A stretch of DNA of 12,231 bases from Gammaproteobacteria bacterium (GTDB lineage Bacteria > Pseudomonadota > Gammaproteobacteria > SZUA-229). Positions 6,245 to 12,231 of this stretch are shown one piece after another (the first letter of the stretch is position 1; every line of letters starts with the position of its first letter). Where the stretch lies: positions 1-12,231 of the forward strand of contig DROB01000433.1 in NCBI GenBank assembly GCA_011321985.1, read 5' to 3'. The notes beneath the pieces were generated by a model. That model was not told the DNA's origin, searched no databases, and saw nothing but the letters and a program-made list of their open reading frames with translations. Both the position numbers and the translations under genes were made by a program.

Positions 6245-8434
6245 TCATATCTTTTTTGTCAGCTCGACAGCGATGGCTGATTGTTTTTTGCTGTTGCCGG
6301 CATCAGCCACCGCCTTCGAACGAACGGTATGGCGTTCACGTTTCAGGCGTTTCTGTATCATCACCGGACAGGCCTGGTCGTCTTTATAAACCACCTGGCA
6401 GTGCAGGCAGTACAGGCATTCATTGACATTGATATTGCCTTCGGGGTGGATCGCCTGCACCATGCATTCATTACCGCAACGCTGGCAGGGTGTACCACAT
6501 TCCTTGTAGCGTTTTAGCCAGGAGAACATGCGCATCTTGCCGGGAATCGCCAGTGCCGCACCCAACGGGCAGAGATAGCGACAGTAAAAACGTTCGATGA
6601 AAATACCCGGTATCAATACCGCCAGTGCGAACAGGACGAATGGCCATTCACGGGCAAATTTCAGGATGATGGCGGTTTTGAACGGTTCGATCTCGGCCAG
6701 GTGTTCGGCATCACCCAGCGAGTACAGAGACACCCCGAACAGCAGGAGAAAAATCAGATATTTGAATGTCCAGACACGTTCATGAATCGCCCACGGTACG
6801 GTGATCTGTTTGATCTTGAATAGTTTTGCTACTTTATTGATTAATTCCTGCAACGCACCGAAAGGGCATAGCCAGCCACAATAAGGGCCGCGACCCCAGA
6901 ATAATAATGCCGCAGCAACCGAACCCCAGAGGATGAAGATCAGCGGCTCCATGAGGAAATAGCCCCAGTCAAACCCTGTCACCAGTGCGCTGAACATCGC
7001 CAGAATATTGACCACCGATAACTGGGCATTGAAATACCAGCCGATAACGACGAGTGTAAATATCAGAAACCCGGTGCGTACTGCTTCGGTTAGCTTAGGT
7101 CGTTTGACCAGCCAGTCCTGGAAGAAAAAGATCAGCGTGAGTACGATCGATCCGAGGATGAGGATAAATATCTCCGGGATTTTGAGTAGCCACATCTTCT
7201 TCCAGAAAGGTTCTTTTTTATTGGCGGCATCGTTGTCGCCGGCACTTTGTCTGTCGGTTTCGGTAAACTGCAGATACTTCTGAGGGGGGGCATAATCGAG
7301 CGTGAAGGTTAAAAATATTTTTTCAGTCGGGCCGACATTACGCCCCACAAGCAAGTCCAGCTTCCATGGTTCTGCCGCGTTAAAATTCATGTTGGCCGGT
7401 GTGCGGAACAGATCGACATCTTTCAGCTCCGGAGCACCTTCCGCGGCGATGTGCCGCAGGCGTTTATGGTAGCGATCGTGAAAGCGGATTGAGGTGTCTC
7501 CCTGGATGACCTGAAAACGGTCGAAGATGCCGCCGCGCACATAACCCGAACCTTTGAAAGAAAAACGACCACCGCCTGCCAGCATGATGGCCTGTTCACC
7601 GGGTTGAAGTTTTTTCTTCAGGTTCTGGTATTCGCTCTCACCCAGCAGGCTGCGTCCGATACTGGGTATCGATACCACGGCGGCGTAAAGCTCGACAAAA
7701 ACCTCATTGTCGTCACCTTTTTCAGGAATATCACTGGCACGGAAATCATCCATCTGGTCATAAGCTTCGTTTATCTGTTTCAGATCAAGCTTCAGACGGC
7801 GCACCGAGCCTTCTCTGACCAGCGATTCCCAGTCCTCGATATCACTGATATCCGGATTGATCGTGGCTATCGGGCCGGTTATTTTCTGTTCGGGTTTGAG
7901 CCCGGAAAGGCCGTAGTTACGGGCGACTTTGATGGCACTGCGCAGGATGGTGTCGTCCATCACCATGACGGTTACCGTGGCACCGGTAACGATATCGATA
8001 TCATGGTTCAGCCCGCCGCGTACCAGTTTGCCGACATCCATACCTTCATAATCTTTGAGGATGGCGGTAATGCGTTCTTCCGGAATACCGACAAGTACGA
8101 TGGGTTCATGGTGCTCTACCAGCAGAGCTTTCTGTATGATGCCACTGGTGTCCATAGACACCAGCTGGTGGATCGGCTTTCCTGAATAACCGGTGGTATT
8201 GACATAGTCGGAGGTCAGAAAAACATAACCGATCTGTTTGCCTTCCTTGAATGCCGGTGCTACCACCGGGTCACCATCCGGTGTACCGATTTTATCGGCA
8301 TCCGGGTAGATATCCTGTGCGCTGATGGCATCAAGAAAACGGGGGAGCTCGGAGCCGGCGTGGGCGATACCGATAGTGAGCCACTGTGCAAGTATCAGTA
8401 TAAAAACCAGTCGAATCGTTCTGCGATAATTCAT
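6245..8434 (-). CDS. nosR: NosR, membrane FMN/iron-sulfur protein for N2O reductase function
   Basis: NosR is a polytopic inner-membrane protein that supports nosZ expression and in vivo N2O reduction, probably as an electron donor to NosZ. The 729-residue product has a signal peptide (1-26, ending IAHA) and a periplasmic FMN-binding domain with the flavinylation motif TGATVT (150-155; Thr155 is the expected covalent FMN site). Several membrane helices follow from about 420 onward, with two C-x3-C-P motifs (C519/C523 and C618/C622) on the membrane segments. A C-terminal cytoplasmic domain carries two clusters of cysteines for [4Fe-4S] centres: C646, C650, C653, C657 and C673, C676, C679, C689. 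Length and architecture are canonical. It is the first gene of the cluster, transcribed divergently from a ferritin-like gene across 205 bp. No strong Shine-Dalgarno is visible. A run of seven C (7284-7290 on the plus strand as G) lies inside the gene. Confidence 0.96.
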   Translation of the reverse strand: MNYRRTIRLVFILILAQWLTIGIAHAGSELPRFLDAISAQDIYPDADKIGTPDGDPVVAPAFKEGKQIGYVFLTSDYVNTTGYSGKPIHQLVSMDTSGIIQKALLVEHHEPIVLVGIPEERITAILKDYEGMDVGKLVRGGLNHDIDIVTGATVTVMVMDDTILRSAIKVARNYGLSGLKPEQKITGPIATINPDISDIEDWESLVREGSVRRLKLDLKQINEAYDQMDDFRASDIPEKGDDNEVFVELYAAVVSIPSIGRSLLGESEYQNLKKKLQPGEQAIMLAGGGRFSFKGSGYVRGGIFDRFQVIQGDTSIRFHDRYHKRLRHIAAEGAPELKDVDLFRTPANMNFNAAEPWKLDLLVGRNVGPTEKIFLTFTLDYAPPQKYLQFTETDRQSAGDNDAANKKEPFWKKMWLLKIPEIFILILGSIVLTLIFFFQDWLVKRPKLTEAVRTGFLIFTLVVIGWYFNAQLSVVNILAMFSALVTGFDWGYFLMEPLIFILWGSVAAALLFWGRGPYCGWLCPFGALQELINKVAKLFKIKQITVPWAIHERVWTFKYLIFLLLFGVSLYSLGDAEHLAEIEPFKTAIILKFAREWPFVLFALAVLIPGIFIERFYCRYLCPLGAALAIPGKMRMFSWLKRYKECGTPCQRCGNECMVQAIHPEGNINVNECLYCLHCQVVYKDDQACPVMIQKRLKRERHTVRSKAVADAGNSKKQSAIAVELTKKI

Positions 8435-8560
8435 ATATTATAGTGCTCGGATATTTATTCAGAATCACGTTTTGATCTATTAAAATAGTGGGTAGACCAC
8501 ACAGGATTTGTCCAGAGGTGTGTCATATGACGCATTTTGGGCTTTATTGGCTTTGATTCA

Positions 8561-8576
8561 CTTGATAAAGGTCAAG
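8561..8576. promoter_or_regulatory. FNR/DNR-type binding site in the divergent intergenic region
   Basis: CTTGATAAAGGTCAAG is a perfect CTTGA-N6-TCAAG palindrome. Its core TTGAT-N4-GTCAA differs by one base from the FNR consensus TTGAT-N4-ATCAA and matches the common variant used by DNR/ANR-type regulators of denitrification. Its centre (8568.5) is 41.5 nt from a predicted start near 8610 on the plus strand, with AATAAT at 8598-8603 as the -10 (five of six consensus bases). This is ideal class II activation of the ferritin-like gene. The same offset on the minus strand gives a weaker -10 (CAAAAT, 8539-8534) for nosR. The intergenic region is thus likely O2/NO-responsive; which side it controls is inferred. 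Confidence 0.72.
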
Positions 8577-8597
8577 TTAAAATTAATGTAATAGCTA

Positions 8598-8603
8598 AAT
8601 AAT
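8598..8603 (+). promoter_or_regulatory. Candidate -10 element for the ferritin-like gene
   Basis: AATAAT lies exactly where a -10 box is expected for an FNR-type activator centred 41.5 nt upstream of the transcription start, giving a start near 8610 and a 5' leader of about 30 nt before the GTG at 8640. No -35 box is required at such class II promoters. Confidence 0.5.
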
Positions 8604-8639
8604 GAGCCTCAGCATCAAAATTAACCCGATGAGAAAACC

Positions 8640-9608
8640 GTGAACGTGCTATCGACCCATGTGAAAACCACCGGCGACCTGATGTCTATCGCATTGCAGG
8701 CAGAACGCGAAGCGATCAGGCGTTACTCTTTACTGGCAGCAAAAATGCGTGAGGGTGAAAACGAAGCCACTGCCGAGTTATTCGAACGCATGGTCACTGA
8801 AGAACAGGAACATGAGCGGCTACTGCTGGCCTGGATGGCTCATGAGGGCATCGAGGAAAAACACGGTATTGCCCCTATCAGCTGGCAGGATCCTGCTATC
8901 TCGACGATATACAACGATGAGGCACGTGACCCTTACCAGAGTTCACCCTATAGGGCGTTGGCTTTTGCGGTACATAATGAAGAGCTGGCCTTCCGTTTTT
9001 ATACTCATGTGGCAGCTGATTCGGATAATGAGAAGGTGCGTAAATATGCGGAGGTTCTGGCCCGGGAAGAACTGGGGCATGCGGCGTTGCTCAGAGCCGA
9101 GCGCCGCAGGGCTTTTCATGCTGAACGTAACGCTGCGACTGTCGAGCCCAGGCTGGATCCCGGGGTAGTGTTTAACGAAGCCGATCTGTTAGCTGCGGCT
9201 ATCCATATCGATCAATTTCTGGCAGAGGAGATGAATGCGCTGGCACAAGGCTCACCGGAGATAAAAGCACTGGCCCGTGAGACCCGGTTACAGATCAATA
9301 GCAATGAAAATGTGTTGTATGAGAAATCGAAGGATGAAAAGAAATTACCGGGTGATGCTATTCTTGATAACCTCGCGCAGATCAAATCATACAATGATTC
9401 CCTGTTAGTCGAAAATGATGCACAGGTATTGAGGATACAGCGTCTGTGTGCCTGCTGTGATCGAAGTTTTTCTTTTTATGATGCTGTCGTCGAAACCACG
9501 AAGGATGAAGCGGTGATGCTCACTGCGCAGAGGCTTACTTCGCTGGCACTGGACCGGATCGAAATTTTGAAACAGGCAATGGGTAAAGAATGTGGTTGTG
9601 CCGAGTAA
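8640..9608 (+). CDS. Ferritin-like (rubrerythrin-type) di-iron protein with Cys-containing C-terminal extension
   Basis: A 322-residue soluble, highly helical protein without a signal peptide. The N-terminal half (about 15-160) is a ferritin-like four-helix domain with both di-iron signatures: a helix-1 Glu (E22/E24), E55-x2-H58 (EEQEHER), a third-helix Glu (E114/E115 in HNEELAF) and E144-x2-H147 (EELGHA). This is the pattern of rubrerythrin-type peroxidases/oxidases. No rubredoxin C-x2-C-G domain follows. Instead there is a second helical region (about 180-322) with C270, C272, C273 (CACC) and C318, C320 (CGC), which I cannot assign. The GTG start is preferred because a purine-rich TGAGAA lies just upstream. 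An in-frame ATG at 8682 is the alternative and would keep the whole di-iron domain. It is divergent from nosR and carries the best-placed FNR/DNR site, suggesting a role under denitrifying or nitrosative conditions (peroxide/NO defence or iron handling). The function is inferred. Confidence 0.85.
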   Translation: MNVLSTHVKTTGDLMSIALQAEREAIRRYSLLAAKMREGENEATAELFERMVTEEQEHERLLLAWMAHEGIEEKHGIAPISWQDPAISTIYNDEARDPYQSSPYRALAFAVHNEELAFRFYTHVAADSDNEKVRKYAEVLAREELGHAALLRAERRRAFHAERNAATVEPRLDPGVVFNEADLLAAAIHIDQFLAEEMNALAQGSPEIKALARETRLQINSNENVLYEKSKDEKKLPGDAILDNLAQIKSYNDSLLVENDAQVLRIQRLCACCDRSFSFYDAVVETTKDEAVMLTAQRLTSLALDRIEILKQAMGKECGCAE

Positions 9609-9853
9609 GCTGTAGCAGCTTGAACCTGATGGTGCAGACACCAACAGTATGACTAAAAATCGCTCTTGATTAAAAGTCTCCTTCCGGCCATAAGCGGCCA
9701 TACGGAAAAAATGTTTCTAAATCTTTCAACGTCTGCTTTGCGTCGGAAGCAGTCCTTTGATTTCGTACAATAACTGTCCGTTCACATTTCAACTCATGCA
9801 AGTAAGTTATATCACTCAGGTCATGCCCTGCAGGTCATACTTAGCCATTAAAG
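9609..9853. other. Intergenic region between convergent genes, with small hairpins but no clear gene
   Basis: No convincing coding sequence is seen. AAGCTG-TAG-CAGCTT (9607-9621) overlaps the stop codon of the ferritin-like gene, and TGGTG-CAGA-CACCA (9630-9643) follows. Neither has a T-tract, so they are poor terminators though they may mark the mRNA 3' end. CGGCCATA occurs twice in tandem (9685-9692, 9695-9702), enclosed by TTCCG and CGGAA arms. Confidence 0.5.
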
Positions 9854-10180
9854 CTATTTGCTCTTGTCCTTCAGAAACAGAAAAACACTGAGCAGGTGCA
9901 TCTGCTGAGAATTTTTTTTACCTCTCACCAGCCGTATTTTTTTTGTCTTTGGTGGTGTGGCAGCGTTATCTTTTGTCAGTGTCCCGCTTGCCCGTGCTTC
10001 CGTACGTTTATTCGATATAAAATTTTTATCGGCATAGGCGATAACGCTTGCATCGGGTCTGTTGTTGAGTGGGGTCTCGTGCCGTGCAGATGTATCTGCT
10101 AACGCGACGGGATCACTGGAGAAGAATTGCACCATGATCATGGGTATCATGAATAGTGCCATAAGTACGAAAAATCGCAT
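9854..10180 (-). CDS. Hypothetical small exported or membrane-anchored basic protein
   Basis: A 108-residue open reading frame downstream of nirN on the same strand (160 nt after its stop). It begins with a hydrophobic stretch of about 20 residues followed by PVALAD, a plausible signal peptidase site (cleavage near 28). The mature part is hydrophilic and rich in Lys/Arg (KTKK, KRT, RGKK), with a short hydrophobic patch (LLSVFLFL) before a lysine-rich end. There are no cysteines or histidine clusters pointing to a cofactor. Codon composition resembles the neighbours, but no good ribosome binding site is seen. I do not recognise a family. It may be a chance frame; the signal-peptide-like start is the main support. 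Confidence 0.45.
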   Translation of the reverse strand: MRFFVLMALFMIPMIMVQFFSSDPVALADTSARHETPLNNRPDASVIAYADKNFISNKRTEARASGTLTKDNAATPPKTKKIRLVRGKKNSQQMHLLSVFLFLKDKSK

Positions 10181-10311
10181 GAAAAATCCGGCCGATCAGT
10201 TGAAGAAAGGGGGATTTGGAGCATTTAGGTGTGAATCCTCTAACTGTAGACGTTGTTTCGAAGAACGCCAGCCTTTTGTGAATAATTAAATCGCTTTTTT
10301 GTTGCAGCACA

Positions 10312-10331
10312 GTAGCCGAAAATCAGGCTAC
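10312..10331. terminator. Weak hairpin just past the nirN stop
   Basis: GTAGCC and GGCTAC form a perfect 6-bp stem with an 8-nt loop, 8 nt beyond the nirN stop on the minus strand. No U-tract follows in the nirN direction. A short T-run (10337-10341) follows it on the plus strand, 5 nt away. It may mark the nirN mRNA end or partially stop read-through from the convergent gene. Confidence 0.3.
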
Positions 10332-10339
10332 AGACGTTT

Positions 10340-11914
10340 TTAGTGACTGGTGCCTTCCAGGTAGCGTGTCTTGTTGAACACGTTATATTTACCGGAGGGT
10401 TTATTCATCGGCAGACGTTTTACCTCTTTCAGTGTTTCTGCATCGTATACGACCACGGCTCCTTCCGGGTCCCAGATGCTGAGCAGGGCATACTTTCCAT
10501 CACGGGTAAATTCGACATGGGCGGCTGTTTTTCCGGGGGCGGGGCGCAGGGTCTTTACGATCTCCAGCGTCTGTTTATCGATGACGTGTACGGCATCTTT
10601 GTTCGGGCCAAAAAACACATCGACCCAGGCATAGGGGGTATTTTTATGGCTGCGCATGAAGAAACCGGGACCCAGTGTCTTTATGTGCTTGATGGTCTTC
10701 CAGGTTTTCATATCGATGATGCTGATCAGGCCCTGTTTCAGATTAGGTGTTGCCAGCACCGTGGTATCTTTGTATTTCCAGGTGATACCTGAACCCAGAT
10801 GTGGCAGTCCGGGCAGATCGATATCGGCGATCTTCCGGCCGACGATCAGATTGATGACCTGACCCTTCTGACCATCGCGTGAGGCACCGATCAGGTGCTG
10901 ATAAGACTGATCAAAAAAGAAATCATCGAGGTAGTCGTCCAGCTTTATCCGTCTCACGGGAAACGGGCCTTTTTCGGCGATGCCTTCAGCCATCTTGTAA
11001 TCATGGACATAGCCCTGATAGATAGCAGGCGGGTTATCGGTGTAGTTTATCTCCCATACCTGTTTGATATCCTTCAGTGCGACGATAAAACTATTGCGGG
11101 GCGGTGCGGTGTAGACTGCACTGGCACGGGATGTTTTTCCCGTATCATCTTTGATATCGAAACGTTTTATCGGACTGAGGTCTTTAGCATCTAACAACAT
11201 CAGGGTGTGAGGCAGATAATTGGCGACCATCACATAACGGCCGTCAGCCGATACCGCCAGATTACGGGTGTTGATTCCTGCACGGATTTCCGCGATCAGT
11301 TTCAGGTTGTAGATATCGTATTTACTGATCCAGCCATCACGTGATGCAAAATAGACGAAGCGTCCATCGGGTGAATACTTGGGGCCACCGTGCAGGGCAA
11401 ACCGTGATTTAAAACGGTGGATGGGTTCGAATTTATCGCCATCGAGTAAGGTGACGTGGTGGTCGCCCAGCTCGACCACCAGGAACAGGTTGAGTAGATC
11501 GTCTACTTTAAAGACGGGTATGTCGGGTAGATCTTCTTCCCTGTTATAGATGATGTGGCTGGCATTGATCTCATCCATACCCCAGACGGGTGTTTCTTTT
11601 AACGGTGTATAGATCAGCTTGACCAATGACTGAATCTGGTCGTCATCAAGCTTTTCGCCGAAGGCAGGCATCTGTGTGGCTGCGCGACCATTTTTGATTA
11701 CCTCGATCGCCGCTTTTTTGCGAAGGCGTTTTAAATTTTCCGGCAGCAATGCGGGACCCATGCCGCCCAGTCGATTGTTATTGTGGCATCGTCCGCAGTT
11801 CTTTTCATATATCTTGATGGTGTCATCTGCAGGTGCGGCCGATACGTATGAAGCATTCACCAGTATGAGAAAAATACTGATTAAGATAGTTTTCGATGGA
11901 TATGTGTGTGCCAT
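10340..11914 (-). CDS. nirN: NirN, heme d1 biosynthesis protein (dihydro-heme d1 dehydrogenase)
   Basis: A 524-residue periplasmic cytochrome related to cd1 nitrite reductase NirS. It has a signal peptide (about 1-27), then a c-type cytochrome domain with C40-x2-C43-H44 and a likely axial Met82 (QMPAFG), and an eight-bladed propeller domain (about 140-510) of the heme d1-binding type. By remembered comparison with NirS, H175 lies at the proximal d1 position and H372 and H423 at the distal pair. The short linker after the CxxCH motif and the C-terminal GKYNVFNK...EGTSH ending fit NirN rather than NirS. In the known pathway NirN introduces the last double bond into heme d1, acting with NirS as acceptor. 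No other nir genes are in the window, so nirS and the rest must be elsewhere. Translation starts at an ATG with no clear Shine-Dalgarno. Transcription is independent of nosR, toward the ferritin-like gene. Confidence 0.85.
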   Translation of the reverse strand: MAHTYPSKTILISIFLILVNASYVSAAPADDTIKIYEKNCGRCHNNNRLGGMGPALLPENLKRLRKKAAIEVIKNGRAATQMPAFGEKLDDDQIQSLVKLIYTPLKETPVWGMDEINASHIIYNREEDLPDIPVFKVDDLLNLFLVVELGDHHVTLLDGDKFEPIHRFKSRFALHGGPKYSPDGRFVYFASRDGWISKYDIYNLKLIAEIRAGINTRNLAVSADGRYVMVANYLPHTLMLLDAKDLSPIKRFDIKDDTGKTSRASAVYTAPPRNSFIVALKDIKQVWEINYTDNPPAIYQGYVHDYKMAEGIAEKGPFPVRRIKLDDYLDDFFFDQSYQHLIGASRDGQKGQVINLIVGRKIADIDLPGLPHLGSGITWKYKDTTVLATPNLKQGLISIIDMKTWKTIKHIKTLGPGFFMRSHKNTPYAWVDVFFGPNKDAVHVIDKQTLEIVKTLRPAPGKTAAHVEFTRDGKYALLSIWDPEGAVVVYDAETLKEVKRLPMNKPSGKYNVFNKTRYLEGTSH

Positions 11915-11966
11915 AAATTATTTAACTGTAACGGGTCAAGTTTTTTATCATAGAAAGCCACCACCT

Positions 11967-11994
11967 GTAGGAGCGGTTTGCAAACCGCGATTGC
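11967..11994 (+). repeat. REP-like palindrome with 5' GTAG foot, upstream of nirN
   Basis: GTAG (11967-11970) is followed by GA and a perfect 16-bp palindrome, GCGGTTTG/CAAACCGC (11973-11988), then GATTGC. It is closely related to the copy at 2801-2827 (same GTAGGAGCGGTT and AAACCGC arms, different loop centre), in inverted orientation. It lies between nirN and a minus-strand terminator-like hairpin, a typical extragenic site for a REP element. Confidence 0.7.
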
Positions 11995-12074
11995 CTGCAT
12001 GGAAAACCAGGGTTGTTTTACGTAACACATACCACGAACATTTTTAAGAGCAATCGCATGATAATACAAAGAAA

Positions 12075-12106
12075 AACGACGGGCAAACTTGCGTCTACCC
12101 GTCGTT
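12075..12106 (-). terminator. Intrinsic terminator for a gene entering from the right edge
   Basis: AACGACGGG (12075-12083) and CCCGTCGTT (12098-12106) form a perfect 9-bp stem around a 14-nt loop. On the minus strand the stem is directly followed by a T-rich stretch (the A-run at 12072-12076 on the plus strand), the signature of a Rho-independent terminator. It would end transcription of a minus-strand gene located right of 12117 and insulate nirN from it. Confidence 0.72.
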
Positions 12107-12117
12107 GATCGTGCTAA

Positions 12118-12231
12118 CTAGAGAGTTAGGGAACCTCTAAACAAGTCGTGGATCGACATCTTGCCATTTAAAATATCCTGTATCTTCGTTATGGATCTTC
12201 GCAATAGCCCTGCCCAATACTCGGCTATGGC
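12118..12231 (-). CDS. Possible 3' end of a minus-strand gene cut by the window edge
   Basis: From the right edge the minus strand is open for 37 codons to a TAG at 12118-12120, only 11 nt before the strong terminator hairpin. The residues (AEYWAGLLRR... ending MSIHDLFRGSLTL) look protein-like, with an amphipathic helix character. I do not recognise the family. The competing reading is that part of this stretch is the end of an insertion sequence. Confidence 0.3.
   Translation of the reverse strand, partial: AIAEYWAGLLRRSITKIQDILNGKMSIHDLFRGSLTL
12129..12231. mobile_element. Possible insertion-sequence end at the right edge
   Basis: GTTAG is followed by GGAACCTCTAAACAAG (12131-12146). This resembles, from memory, the GGAACCTCTGA-type terminal inverted repeats of some IS5-like elements, with TTAG fitting their YTAR target preference. 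Only one end is inside the window and no transposase domain can be read, so the call is tentative and conflicts with the partial gene reading. Confidence 0.22.

Noticed and set aside
7604..8185. Plus-strand open frame (193 codons) opposite nosR
   Set aside because: Antisense shadow of the NosR periplasmic domain; no motif, signal or ribosome binding site.
8437..8442. TATAAT on the minus strand just before the nosR ATG
   Set aside because: It lies 2 nt from the start codon, so transcription would begin inside the gene, and no matching -35 is present.
8472..8485. Second FNR-like site TTGAT-CTAT-TAAAA in front of nosR
   Set aside because: Only one half-site matches, and a start 41.5 nt away would fall on the nosR ATG.
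8602..8643. Mini open frame of 13 codons whose TGA overlaps the GTG start of the ferritin-like gene
   Set aside because: Its ATG lies inside the proposed -10 box and upstream of the predicted transcription start, with no ribosome binding site.
9405..9701. Minus-strand frame of 98 codons overlapping the 3' end of the ferritin-like gene
   Set aside because: Overlaps a well-supported gene antisense and lacks coding character in its non-overlapping part.
10113..10310. Minus-strand frame of 65 codons upstream of the small exported protein
   Set aside because: Overlaps the better-supported 108-residue frame out of phase, with no signal sequence or ribosome binding site.
1..12231. CRISPR arrays, tRNA or rRNA genes
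   Set aside because: No regularly spaced direct repeats and no tRNA- or rRNA-like sequence were seen in the read-through.

Overview
The window is a denitrification locus from a proteobacterium, most likely a gammaproteobacterium. The basis is a clade I (Tat-exported) nitrous oxide reductase, the gene order nosRZDFYL, and a REP-like hairpin carrying a 5' GTAG foot. No ribosomal RNA or other taxonomic marker is present, so genus cannot be stated. The left two thirds (about 3 to 8434, minus strand) form a compact nos cluster: nosR (membrane flavo/iron-sulfur protein), nosZ (N2O reductase), nosD, nosF and nosY (maturation/sulfur-delivery ABC system), nosL (copper chaperone lipoprotein), and a further small lipoprotein of unknown role.

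A 205-bp divergent intergenic region (8435-8639) separates nosR from a plus-strand gene for a 322-residue ferritin-like (rubrerythrin-type) di-iron protein with a cysteine-containing C-terminal extension. This region holds a good FNR/DNR-type site, CTTGA-N6-TCAAG, whose position fits activation of the ferritin-like gene especially well and could also serve nosR.

Further right, on the minus strand and convergent with the ferritin-like gene, is nirN, encoding a periplasmic cytochrome c/d1-type protein that performs the last step of heme d1 synthesis. It implies that a cd1-type nitrite reductase (NirS) is encoded elsewhere. Downstream of nirN is a plausible small exported basic protein of unknown function. 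The right edge has a strong minus-strand terminator-like hairpin and what may be either the 3' end of another minus-strand gene or the end of an insertion sequence.

Functionally, NosZ reduces N2O to N2 in the periplasm. NosR feeds electrons and supports activation. NosDFY and NosL assemble the CuZ and CuA copper centres. NirN makes the heme d1 needed one or two steps earlier in the same respiratory chain. Non-coding signals not explained by these genes include a shared GATAACCA octamer 7-9 nt ahead of three nos start codons, two dispersed REP-like hairpins, and a hairpin just ahead of the nosZ ribosome binding site.
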